Shown one piece after another: positions 33,313 through 41,094 of a stretch of 64,000 bases of DNA. The DNA lies in contig NZ_LPNO01000008.1 in the NCBI RefSeq assembly GCF_001952855.1, forward strand, positions 89,264-153,263. Reading direction: 5' to 3'. Within the stretch, counting starts at the first letter, position 1, and every line of letters starts with the position of its first letter. The notes under the pieces were generated by a model, which worked only from the letters and a program-made list of their open reading frames with translations, did not search any database and had not been told where the DNA came from. The position numbers and the translations under genes were made by a program. This DNA comes from Pseudomonas sp. ATCC PTA-122608. GTDB taxonomy: Bacteria; Pseudomonadota; Gammaproteobacteria; Pseudomonadales; Pseudomonadaceae.

Positions 33313-33618
33313 AGGCTTTGCCGGAACCCAGCGGTGTGTTGAGGGTGAATGCGCCCGTCAGCTTTGGCGTGCAGCACCTGGCGCCGCTGTGGGGCGAGTT
33401 CATGAAGGCCTACCCCAATGTCGAGCTGGATATCAGCTTGAACGACCGGTTGGTGGACCTGTGGAGGAGTGCTTCGATGCGGCGGTGCGCATTGCGCGGA
33501 TGGAAAATTCGTCTCTGGTAACGTGGTCTATCCCACGCGTAAACACCTGGCGAGCAAGGTTCGGGTGCTGATCAATTTTCTGGCTGAGCGATTCAGTCAT
33601 CCCCTGTGGGAGCAGTAG
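33313..33618 (+). pseudogene. LysR-family regulator remnant
   Basis: Fragments of a LysR substrate-binding domain appear in successive frames. The segment SGVLRVNAPVSFGVQHLAPL...YPNVELDISLNDRLVDL is in one frame to about 33460. CFDAAVRIARMENSSLV continues in another. RVLINFLAERFSHPLWEQ before the stop at 33618 is in the third. The DNA-binding half is missing, the middle carries a frameshift, and most of the effector domain is deleted. It sits directly beside the ICE attachment site, so the gene may have decayed in the unstable junction. It has no function as it stands. Confidence 0.8.
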
Positions 33619-33629
33619 ACACCTTCCGA

Positions 33630-34982
33630 TCAGGGACGGCGCGACACGAACAAGTTCACGCCAATACATACGAGCAGAGCCAGCGCAGAGAGCAACATTG
33701 CGTTCGACATTCCCCGAGAGAATGCGGCCGCGTCAGCACCGGCGATCATCGCTCCCGAGACGGCGACGCCTATCACGCCGCCCAGTTGTCTGGCGGAGGC
33801 CATCAACCCCGACGCGATACCCGCATCATGCTGGGTGACCGACGAGAGCATGGCGTTGGTAATCGACGGCACCGACATGGCGCTGCCAATACCGACCAGC
33901 ATGAGCGCGCCATTGAGCAGCCACAAAGAGGCGTGTGACGTGGTTTGCGACAGCGTGACGAACCCGATGATTTGCACCGTGAAACCCGTGGTGATGATGC
34001 GGGTGGCGCTGAACCGTTTGGCGAAGCGCGATGAAAGCAGGGTTGAAAGCGTCAGCACCGCCGTCAGCGGAATAAACGACAAACCGGTTTTGAACGCGTC
34101 GTAATGCAGGAACGTCTGGAAGTAAATGCTGAAGACGAACACCGTGCCGTAAAAGGTCAGGTTGATCGCCGCGCCGGCCAGCGCCATGCTGCCCAGCACT
34201 TTGTTCGTGGCCAGGCGTGCCGGCAGCATGGGGTGCGCGACCCGCCTCTCAACCCAGATAAAGGCCACCGCGCAGATCAGCGCCAACAGCATTGCGCCGA
34301 GTGTTGCGCCGACCCAGCCTTGTGCGCTGGATTCGGTTAAACCGTAGGTCAGCGCTGCCAGGCAAATGGCGATGCTGATTTGCCCGGGAATATCGATGTG
34401 CTTGTCCACCCGAGGGGAGGCGGGCGCGTATTTCAGAATCAGCAGGATCGCCAGCAGGCCGATCGGAATGTTGAGCAGAAACACACTTCGCCAGCCAAAG
34501 TATTCGATCATCAGCCCGCCGATCACCGGGCCGGCTGCTAATGCGATGCCCCCGCAGGCGCCCCACAGTGCGACCGCGGAGCGGCGTTTGTCCGGATCGT
34601 CAAACGACACGCGAATCAGCGTCAGTGAGGTGGGGATCAGCAAGGCGGCACCGATGCCCTGGATGATGCGCATCGTGATCAGCATGGGCATGCTGTTAGC
34701 CAGGCCACAGCCGACGGAGGCGAGGGTGAAGATGGCGAAACCCATCGCGAAGACGGATTTTGCCCCCCATTTATCGCCCCATGCACCGCCCAGGATCAGC
34801 AGGGCAGAAAACGGCAGCGCATAGCTGTTGATGACCCACTGCAGGCCCGTGAGGTCACTATTGAATGCCTCTTTGAGCGCACCGAGGCCGACGTTCACAA
34901 CACTGACGTCCAGTTGCACAACAAGAAAACCGAGGCACGCCGCGGTCAGGATGGCTCGTAACGAGGAAGAGGGGTGGGTCAT
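33630..34982 (-). CDS. MFS drug/aromatic-compound exporter (DHA2, EmrB/QacA-like)
   Basis: This 450-residue inner-membrane proton antiporter is predicted to have about 14 TM helices. The N-terminal LDVSVVNVGLGAL is motif D1 of the DHA2 family, WGDKWGAKSVF is motif A, and GACGGIALAAGPVIGGLM is the antiporter motif C. It ends the minus-strand group tautomerase - ABM - nitroreductase - MFS. A 12-bp hairpin (35005-35033) lies between it and the nitroreductase gene and may lower or tune its expression. The likely role is export of a toxic aromatic or quinone-like compound handled by the upstream enzymes. Confidence 0.88.
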   Translation of the reverse strand: MTHPSSSLRAILTAACLGFLVVQLDVSVVNVGLGALKEAFNSDLTGLQWVINSYALPFSALLILGGAWGDKWGAKSVFAMGFAIFTLASVGCGLANSMPMLITMRIIQGIGAALLIPTSLTLIRVSFDDPDKRRSAVALWGACGGIALAAGPVIGGLMIEYFGWRSVFLLNIPIGLLAILLILKYAPASPRVDKHIDIPGQISIAICLAALTYGLTESSAQGWVGATLGAMLLALICAVAFIWVERRVAHPMLPARLATNKVLGSMALAGAAINLTFYGTVFVFSIYFQTFLHYDAFKTGLSFIPLTAVLTLSTLLSSRFAKRFSATRIITTGFTVQIIGFVTLSQTTSHASLWLLNGALMLVGIGSAMSVPSITNAMLSSVTQHDAGIASGLMASARQLGGVIGVAVSGAMIAGADAAAFSRGMSNAMLLSALALLVCIGVNLFVSRRP

Positions 34983-35004
34983 AGCGGCTGTGATTCACCT
35001 CGAT

Positions 35005-35033
35005 CGCCAGTGATAGCCTGGCTATCACTGGCG
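35005..35033. repeat. Perfect 12-bp hairpin between nitroreductase and MFS genes
   Basis: CGCCAGTGATAG (35005-35016) and CTATCACTGGCG (35022-35033) pair perfectly around CCTGG. On the minus strand no T-tract follows before the MFS start 23 bp later, so full termination is unlikely. It may be an attenuator or an mRNA-processing/stability element within the operon. Confidence 0.6.
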
Positions 35034-35041
35034 CAATTCAC

Positions 35042-35656
35042 TTAAACGAACTGCAGAACGTCGTTGACGGCTTTGCGTGGTTTTTGTGGCCAGTTGGTCG
35101 CGCCTGGGTAGCCAACGGTGACCATCATGACGGGGATCTCCGCGTCCGACAGGCCGAACTCCTTAGCCACAGCAGGTTGGTCGAATCCAATCATCGGGGT
35201 TGAAATCAGCCCTTGGCCTTTGGCGGCCAGCATCAGCGTCATCGCGGCCAGGGAGCCGGAGCGGATGGCTTCGTCGCGCTGTAACTGCGGGTTCTCCCCG
35301 TACATGCCCTGGGCCGCACCGACCCACATGTCGTAGATCGACTGGTCGATGATGCCGGCATCCACCGACGGCTTCAGCGCAGCCGGCAACGTTTCGTGTG
35401 GGTTGAGGGTGCCGCAGACAATAAACGTCACGGCCGCGTCCACCACCTTCTGTTGGCCAAATGCCAATGGCAGCAGTCGCGCCTTGGCTGCGCTGCTGCG
35501 AACCGCCACGAACCGCCAGTTTTGCAGGTTAAAGGCGGAAGGGGCGTGTGTAGCCAGGTTGACCAGCTCGGCGATCTGATCGTCGGTCAATTGACGTTCA
35601 GTGTCGTAGCTGTTGGCGGAAATTCGGGACTTGATAACTTCGGCAATACCGGACAT
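35042..35656 (-). CDS. Nitroreductase-family NAD(P)H:FMN oxidoreductase
   Basis: This 204-residue flavoprotein is related to the small nitroreductases. It has the N-terminal R-I-S-A-N-S-Y motif (R-R-S-x-R-x-F/Y equivalent), THAPSAFNLQNWRFVAV for FMN binding and the C-terminal GYPGATNWPQKPRK phosphate-binding loop. It should reduce nitroaromatics or quinones with NAD(P)H. It is encoded 41 bp after the ABM monooxygenase gene and 59 bp before the MFS gene, within a LysR-flanked group. The physiological substrate is unknown. Confidence 0.88.
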   Translation of the reverse strand: MSGIAEVIKSRISANSYDTERQLTDDQIAELVNLATHAPSAFNLQNWRFVAVRSSAAKARLLPLAFGQQKVVDAAVTFIVCGTLNPHETLPAALKPSVDAGIIDQSIYDMWVGAAQGMYGENPQLQRDEAIRSGSLAAMTLMLAAKGQGLISTPMIGFDQPAVAKEFGLSDAEIPVMMVTVGYPGATNWPQKPRKAVNDVLQFV

Positions 35657-35697
35657 GGCGATCTCTGTACGTTAAGGGGCAAGTGTCTTCGTTCACA

Positions 35698-36051
35698 TCA
35701 ACGGCTGAAGCCGTCGAACGGGGTCATGTACACCGCGCCGAACGGGTCCAGGCGCTTGCGGATTTCAGCATCCGGCGTGCCGTACACCACCAGGCTGGTG
35801 ATGGTGCACAGTTCCAGGAACCGCTGGCCGAACGGTGCAAACGTGGTGTCGACGTGGCTGACCACGGCATCCGCGTTGTAGCGCTCAAGGATATGAACGG
35901 TGCTGGTCTCTTCGTTGGCGCTGTATTCGTAAACCAGCGTGCCTGGCTCTGCACGGGTGGCCGTGACGATTGAGGCGATCAGCGTCTTGAACTCGGCGAA
36001 TTCCGCGGGTTTTACCGCGAGGGTAAACAGGCAGGAGATGTAGGGGCACAT
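35698..36051 (-). CDS. Antibiotic-biosynthesis-monooxygenase (ABM) domain protein
   Basis: This 117-residue single ABM ferredoxin-like domain protein starts FTLAVKPAEFAEFKTLIASIV and has the family's E-P-G-T-L-V-Y-E-Y strand and YNADAVVSHVDTTF helix. Members act as cofactor-free quinol oxygenases or as small stress enzymes (YgiN-like). Next to a nitroreductase and a tautomerase, a quinone/quinol conversion is plausible. It lies 50 bp after the tautomerase gene. Confidence 0.82.
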   Translation of the reverse strand: MCPYISCLFTLAVKPAEFAEFKTLIASIVTATRAEPGTLVYEYSANEETSTVHILERYNADAVVSHVDTTFAPFGQRFLELCTITSLVVYGTPDAEIRKRLDPFGAVYMTPFDGFSR

Positions 36052-36101
36052 GATGAGTTTCCGTCAGAGGCGCCAGGCGGCGCCTGTTGAGTAGGAGGAG
36101 G

Positions 36102-36299
36102 TCAAGACTTGTCTGGGGCATCCCCGAACAGCTTGCCGGCGCCAGCCCAATCGGACGCTGCGACGTCTTCGAAAATGACGTAGATGTAATTGGCGTCAGT
36201 GCCGGTGTGCTTGACGATGCTTTCGGTGATATCGGCGGCAACGGCGGCTTTTTGCGCGTGTTCTTTACCTTCGAACCAGCTCACTCGTACGACGGGCAT
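36102..36299 (-). CDS. 4-oxalocrotonate tautomerase-family protein
   Basis: This 65-residue protein starts MPVVRVSWFEGK. Removal of Met leaves the catalytic N-terminal proline, which decides the ATG at 36299 over an upstream in-frame start. The TESIVKHTGTDANYIYVIFEDV segment matches the dimer-forming half of 4-OT family enzymes. Such enzymes shift keto-enol double bonds in aromatic ring-cleavage products. It is the first gene of the minus-strand group and faces a LysR gene across 150 bp. Confidence 0.85.
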   Translation of the reverse strand: MPVVRVSWFEGKEHAQKAAVAADITESIVKHTGTDANYIYVIFEDVAASDWAGAGKLFGDAPDKS

Positions 36300-36417
36300 A
36301 AGGCATTCCTCTTGGGACATTGATCGGGGCGCAGTGCGTGGTGTGCACTGTTGTTTGACTGGAATCCATCGTACTGGCGAACAAGCTGGCGATAAACGGC
36401 CTCCAGCTATAATCTGG

Positions 36418-36434
36418 GTAGACTAAAACTCTAC
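36418..36434. promoter_or_regulatory. Candidate LysR-type operator between tautomerase group and its regulator
   Basis: GTAGA-CTAAAAC-TCTAC (5-bp perfect arms, N7) lies 16 bp upstream of the LysR ATG and 118 bp upstream of the tautomerase start. It contains the T-N11-A arrangement of LysR-type boxes. Binding by the 36451 product to control itself and the divergent group is inferred. Confidence 0.45.
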
Positions 36435-36450
36435 AATCAGCGAGCCCGAC

Positions 36451-37353
36451 ATGGTCCCCATTGATTCCTTCCAGGGCGTTATCACCTTTGTGGTTGCCGC
36501 TCGCTCGTCCAGCTTCACCCAGGCTGCCGAGCGGTTGGGGCTGTCGAAATCTGCTGTGGGCAAAGCCATCGCCCGATTGGAGGAGCGCCTGGGGGTGCAA
36601 CTGTTTCATCGCACCACCCGACGGATTTCATTGACCGCCGATGGCGAAGCCTATTTCGCGGCGTGCTCTACGGCGCTCGAAGAAATCGGCGCCGCCGAAA
36701 GTGGCCTGGGCCCCGGTGGTGGTGAGCCTTCAGGGCGATTGCGCGTCGATATTCCGGTGGCTTTCGGGCGTCGCGTCGTTGCGCTCTTGCTCTTCGAGAT
36801 CGCCAACAAGTACCCGGCGTTGCAATTGAGCCTGACATTTTCCGATCACCTGGTGGACCCCTTCGAGGAGGGGATCGACTTGTTGGTGCGTTTCGGCGAA
36901 TTGCAGGACACCAGCGGTCTGGTCGCGCGGCGGTTGATGCGCCAGCGCTGGGCCATTTGTGCCGCACCTGGCTACCTGACACGTTTTGGCGTGCCACATA
37001 CCCTCGAAGACCTTAATCACCACCGCTGCATTGTCGGGCATCGACGCGGCCAGCCGTTGGCGTGGCGAGTCATGCAGGCAGGGCAGACGGTGCGCTACGC
37101 GCCACCCTCTACCCATCAGATTGGTGATGGCGAAGTCATGATTCTTGCGGCGGTTGCGGGCGCCGGCTTATGCCAGATGCCGCGTAGCCTGTTCCAGGAC
37201 GATATCGAAGCGGGCCGGTTGGTAGAGGTGCTGCACACCTATGAACCGGAAGCGGTGGATGTGCATGCCGTTTGGCCGAAGGTGTCGCACCTGCGGCCGA
37301 AGGTGAGGTATGTGGTGGATGAACTGGTCAAGCTGTGCGCGCATTGGCAGTGA
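36451..37353 (+). CDS. LysR-family transcriptional regulator
   Basis: This 300-residue regulator has an N-terminal winged helix-turn-helix (SSSFTQAAERLGLSKSAVGKAIARLEERLGVQLF, residues about 15-50). The PBP2 effector domain begins with GRLRVDIPVAFGRRVVALLL. It is divergent from the tautomerase/ABM/nitroreductase/MFS group, the normal LysR arrangement, and probably activates it. The effector-domain opening is of the CrgA/AaeR-like type. Its gene ends 4 bp before the convergent NahR-like gene end. Confidence 0.9.
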   Translation: MVPIDSFQGVITFVVAARSSSFTQAAERLGLSKSAVGKAIARLEERLGVQLFHRTTRRISLTADGEAYFAACSTALEEIGAAESGLGPGGGEPSGRLRVDIPVAFGRRVVALLLFEIANKYPALQLSLTFSDHLVDPFEEGIDLLVRFGELQDTSGLVARRLMRQRWAICAAPGYLTRFGVPHTLEDLNHHRCIVGHRRGQPLAWRVMQAGQTVRYAPPSTHQIGDGEVMILAAVAGAGLCQMPRSLFQDDIEAGRLVEVLHTYEPEAVDVHAVWPKVSHLRPKVRYVVDELVKLCAHWQ

Positions 37354-37357
37354 TGGG

Positions 37358-38257
37358 CTAATCGCTGAACAGCTCAAACATCAGTTGTCGGAACCATTTA
37401 TTGGCCGGGTCGCGATTGTATTTGCCGTGCCAGAACAGGTTGATCGCAATCTCGGGCAAGGGCAGGGGCAAGGGTAGGCTCGTCAGGCCAAAAGGGCCGG
37501 CGCAACTGTTGGCGAAACGCTCGGGGACGGTGGCGATCAGGTCAGTGTTCTGCAGGATATGACCCACCGCAACAAAGTGCGGCACCTCTAACCGAATCTC
37601 ACGTTGCAGGCCTGCGCGCTGCATGTGTGTGTCGATTTCGCCGTGGCCGGTGCTGGCGGCCACAATCCTCACATGTCCGAACTCACAGAATCGTTCCCGG
37701 GTCATCGGCAGTTCAGTCAGCGGGTGGTTTTTTCGGCACAGGCACACATAGCGGTGATGAAACAGGCGGCGCTGGTAGAAGCCTGCCTGCAGGTCCGGCA
37801 GGAGCCCGACCGCCAGATCCACCTCACCATTGGCCATGCTTTCGGAGAGCTCGGCATTGCTGCGCAGGGTACTCACCGAAACGCCCGGAGCTTGCTTCAG
37901 CAGCGCCTCGATCAAGCGCGGCACAAAGTAAATTTCGCCGATGTCAGTCATCGCCACCACGAACCTTTTCTGGCTGGTGGCCGGGTCGAATTCATCGTGG
38001 CGGTTGATCGCGCCGTGCAACAGGCCGATTGCCTGGGAGACGGGTTCCGCCAGTTGCGCGGCATAGGGCGTGGGCTGCATGCCCTTGGGTGTCCGTACAA
38101 ACAGTTCATCGTTGAACGTGGTCCGCAGCCGCTTCAGCGCGTTACTGACAGCGGGTTGAGTAAGCCCGAGGCTCTCGGCTGCTGCTGACACGCTTCGGTC
38201 CAGCAGTATCTGGTTGAAGATCACCAAAAGGTTCAGGTCCAGCTCGCGCAGATTCAT
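37358..38257 (-). CDS. nahR: NahR/SalR-like LysR regulator of salicylate catabolism
   Basis: This 299-residue LysR protein is recognisable as NahR-like along its whole length: LRELDLNLLVIFNQ, QPAVSNALKRLRT, AMTDIGEIYFVPRLIEAL, DLAVGLLP and the tail PEIAINLFWHGKYN. NahR binds constitutively and activates nah/sal genes when salicylate is present. It is divergent from the salicylate hydroxylase gene at 38398 and two NahR-like boxes lie between them. The symbol follows family resemblance; salR would be equally good for a chromosomal copy. Confidence 0.85.
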   Translation of the reverse strand: MNLRELDLNLLVIFNQILLDRSVSAAAESLGLTQPAVSNALKRLRTTFNDELFVRTPKGMQPTPYAAQLAEPVSQAIGLLHGAINRHDEFDPATSQKRFVVAMTDIGEIYFVPRLIEALLKQAPGVSVSTLRSNAELSESMANGEVDLAVGLLPDLQAGFYQRRLFHHRYVCLCRKNHPLTELPMTRERFCEFGHVRIVAASTGHGEIDTHMQRAGLQREIRLEVPHFVAVGHILQNTDLIATVPERFANSCAGPFGLTSLPLPLPLPEIAINLFWHGKYNRDPANKWFRQLMFELFSD

Positions 38258-38278
38258 CTCGGCTTGTCGCTCTGTGGA

Positions 38279-38312
38279 ATTCAGAAGGGTTATGCGTATT
38301 CAGGATGGTGAT
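38279..38312. promoter_or_regulatory. Two NahR-like binding boxes (ATTCA-N6-T(G/T)AT)
   Basis: ATTCA-GAAGGG-TTAT (38279-38293) and ATTCA-GGATGG-TGAT (38298-38312) are near-direct repeats 19 bp apart. The second fits the known NahR site core ATTCA-N6-TGAT exactly. They lie 86-119 bp upstream of the nahG-like start, so the regulator could act from here on both divergent genes. Confidence 0.6.
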
Positions 38313-38397
38313 AGTTTGTATGGCTGTGAGGGCATTTATCAATGCTTTGTGAATAGTCATGATCGGACAATTCCAAAAACAAACATAAGGTTTACCC

Positions 38398-39672
38398 ATG
38401 ACTGGCCCTCAATCTGTCTTGCAGGTGGGCATTGTCGGCGGCGGCATCGCTGGCGTGGCCCTGGCACTCGATCTGTGCCGTCACAAGCATCTGGAAGTGA
38501 CATTATTCGAAGCAGCTCCCGCCTTTGGTGAGGTGGGTGCCGGCGTGTCGTTTGGTGCGAACGCTGTTCGCGCCATCGAAGGACTGGGCATTGGCAAACC
38601 CTACGAACGGATCGCTGACCGAACCCCGCAACCGTGGCAAGACATCTGGTTTGAATGGCGTCGCGGCGCAGACGCCGGCTATCTCGGTGCCAGCGTCGCC
38701 CACGGCGTGGGCCAGTCCTCCGTGCACCGTGCAGATTTCCTTGATGCCTTGGCCAAACAACTGCCGGACGGCATCGCGCGCTTCGATAAGCGTGCGGTCA
38801 GCGCACAAGAGACGGGCGACAGGGTCAGCGTCCAGTTCACCGACGGCACGGACTATGAGTGCGACCTGTTGATCGCCGCAGACGGTATCAAGTCCAATCT
38901 TCGCGACTATGTACTTCAAGGCCTGGGCCAGCCTTTGGTCGCACCGCGATTCAGCGGCACCTGCGCCTACCGCGGCATGATCGACAGCGAGCAACTGCGC
39001 ACAGCCTATCGCGCTGCTGGTATCGATGAGCATTTGATTAACGTCCCGCAAATGTACCTGGGCCTGGACGCCCACATCCTCACATTTCCCGTCAAGCAAG
39101 GCCGGCTGATCAACGTGGTGGCGTTTGTTTCTGACCGCAGCGACCCGAACCCGGTATGGCCACCAGACACACCCTGGGCGAAAAGCACCAGCCAGGCCCA
39201 GATGCTGGAGGCGTTCGCCGAATGGGGCGATGCCGTACGCGTTCTGCTCGAATGCATTCCCGAGCCGACCCTGTGGGCCCTTCATGACCTCGACGAGCTT
39301 GCAGGTTATACCCATGGCCGGGTCGGACTGATCGGTGACGCTGCTCACGCCATGCTCCCACACCAAGGTGCCGGGGCAGGGCAAGGGCTGGAAGATGCCT
39401 GGCTGCTCGCCCGCCTGCTGGGAGACCCACGAGTGTTGGAGAGTAACGCCCAAGACGTACTCCAGGCGTATGACGCGATTCGGCGACCACGCGCCTGCCG
39501 CGTGCAGCGCACCTCTTGGGAGGCCGGCGAACTCTATGAGTTTCGGGACCTTCAGGTCGAGGATCGAGAAGCCCTCCTGTCCACCACACTGGCCAGTCGA
39601 TTCGACTGGTTATGGAACCACGACATGCAGTCGGACCTTGCAGATGCACACACTCGGCTTGGGTGGGGCTGA
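38398..39672 (+). CDS. nahG: Salicylate 1-hydroxylase (FAD monooxygenase)
   Basis: This 424-residue group A flavoprotein monooxygenase converts salicylate to catechol with NADH and O2. The FAD-binding Rossmann motif is GIVGGGIAG (residues about 10-18), the DG motif is LIAADGIKSNLR (about 160), and the GD motif is GRVGLIGDAAHAMLPHQGAGAGQ (about 303-325). The length fits NahG/SalA (about 430). It is driven from a NahR-like divergent promoter and convergent with benE. No catechol 1,2- or 2,3-dioxygenase is nearby, so the product presumably enters the chromosomal beta-ketoadipate route elsewhere. 4-hydroxybenzoate-type substrates are less likely. Confidence 0.85.
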   Translation: MTGPQSVLQVGIVGGGIAGVALALDLCRHKHLEVTLFEAAPAFGEVGAGVSFGANAVRAIEGLGIGKPYERIADRTPQPWQDIWFEWRRGADAGYLGASVAHGVGQSSVHRADFLDALAKQLPDGIARFDKRAVSAQETGDRVSVQFTDGTDYECDLLIAADGIKSNLRDYVLQGLGQPLVAPRFSGTCAYRGMIDSEQLRTAYRAAGIDEHLINVPQMYLGLDAHILTFPVKQGRLINVVAFVSDRSDPNPVWPPDTPWAKSTSQAQMLEAFAEWGDAVRVLLECIPEPTLWALHDLDELAGYTHGRVGLIGDAAHAMLPHQGAGAGQGLEDAWLLARLLGDPRVLESNAQDVLQAYDAIRRPRACRVQRTSWEAGELYEFRDLQVEDREALLSTTLASRFDWLWNHDMQSDLADAHTRLGWG

Positions 39673-39691
39673 AGCCGTTTGATCGCGTATA

Positions 39692-40942
39692 TCAGTTGGC
39701 AGCGCCTTTACGGGGCACAGGCTCGGCAGCAGGATTGATGGAGACCCGCTCGCGACGCGGCAAACGGCCGTTGAGTACGGCGTACGCCACCAGACCCATC
39801 AGCAGCCCCCAGAATGCCCCACCGATGCCGAACAAAGTGATGTTGGCGGCAGCAGCCAAAAAGGTAATCAGCGAGGCTTCGCGGGATTTGGCGTCGGCCA
39901 TGGCACTGGCCAGGCTGCCGCCGATGGTGCCCAGCAGGGCGAGCCCGGCCAGCGTCGTGATGAAGGCTGCCGGGAAGGCCATGAACACCGCCGCGAGGGT
40001 CACACCGAAGATCCCTACGAGGATGTAGAAGACGCCCGCAGCCAGGCCGGCGATCCAGCGTTTGGAGGGTTCTTCATGGGCCTCCTTGCCGGTGCAGATG
40101 GCTGCTGTAATCGCCGCGATGTTGAACGCGTGAGAACCAAAGGGCGCCATGAGCAAGGAACCCAACCCGGTGAGGGTCACGATCGGATTGGCACTGGTGC
40201 TGAACCCATCGTTGCGCAGTACCAGCATGCCAGGCATGTACTGACCGGTCAGGGTGATCAGAAACAGCGGCAGCGCGACACTGAGCAAAGCATTGAGCGA
40301 GAACTCAGGCTGAGTGAACACGGGTGCCGCGAGTTGCAGCCCCAGCCCCGACAAATCCAGGCGTCCCTGAATCAGCAGGAAGGCCAACCCCACTGCCAGA
40401 ATGCCCACCACCGCGTAGCGCGCGGTAAAACGTTTGAGCAGGATGTAGGCACCAATCAGCAAGCCGACCAGCATCGGGTCAATGCTCATGCCGCCAAAAG
40501 CCCCGATGCCAAACTGCAGCAGGATGCCGGCCAGCAGCCCTGCGGCCACACCCGGCGGGATCAGTCGGATGACTTTTTCGAAGTAGCCGGACAAGCCCAG
40601 TAGCACGAAAGCAGCGGCCGAGATCATGTACGCGCCCACCGCCTCGGCATAGGGCGTGGTGCCCAGGGCGACGACCAGGAATGCCGCGGCGGGTGTCGAC
40701 CACGCAGTGATGATCGGCTCGCGAGAAACCCAACTGAGGACCAGCCCGGTAACGCCCACGCCAATCGACACGGACCACACCCACGAAGCTGTCAACTCAG
40801 GGCTCAGCCCAGCGACCTTGGCTGCCTGGAAGACCAGAATGAACGTACCGCCATAGTTGACGATGACCGAGATCAGACCGGCGACAATCGGATGAAGGAG
40901 ATCGCCGAGGCGAATAGATGACTTGGTTGTTGAAGAAGGCAT
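39692..40942 (-). CDS. benE: Benzoate/H+ symporter, BenE family
   Basis: This 416-residue inner-membrane transporter has about 12 TM helices, and the family-typical GLILSWVSREPIITAWSTPAAAFL-like segment is present near residue 70. SHAFNIAAITAAICTGKEAHEE is the conserved BenE loop and IFGVTLAAVFMAFPAAFI follows it. It should import benzoate or a related aromatic acid with protons. It lies 19 bp from the convergent salicylate hydroxylase end and is divergent from a MocR-type regulator. In many pseudomonads benE belongs to the ben operon, so this is a separate copy. Confidence 0.9.
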   Translation of the reverse strand: MPSSTTKSSIRLGDLLHPIVAGLISVIVNYGGTFILVFQAAKVAGLSPELTASWVWSVSIGVGVTGLVLSWVSREPIITAWSTPAAAFLVVALGTTPYAEAVGAYMISAAAFVLLGLSGYFEKVIRLIPPGVAAGLLAGILLQFGIGAFGGMSIDPMLVGLLIGAYILLKRFTARYAVVGILAVGLAFLLIQGRLDLSGLGLQLAAPVFTQPEFSLNALLSVALPLFLITLTGQYMPGMLVLRNDGFSTSANPIVTLTGLGSLLMAPFGSHAFNIAAITAAICTGKEAHEEPSKRWIAGLAAGVFYILVGIFGVTLAAVFMAFPAAFITTLAGLALLGTIGGSLASAMADAKSREASLITFLAAAANITLFGIGGAFWGLLMGLVAYAVLNGRLPRRERVSINPAAEPVPRKGAAN

Positions 40943-41094
40943 GGCTTTACTTTGCTCCTTGCAAAGAGAGGTACTTGGCCTCGACTGGAAAGTGATTTAT
41001 AACGCTGAACTGGCCTGTTTAGCCCCTACACTTTTGCGTATGCAACCAGACCACTTTTCTTTGCAGGCCAACTTATTTATCTAGGGCAGACCGC

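Noticed and set aside
38503..39453. A 316-codon minus-strand frame opposite salicylate hydroxylase
   Set aside because: The FAD motifs on the plus strand decide the coding strand. The minus frame has no SD and atypical composition.
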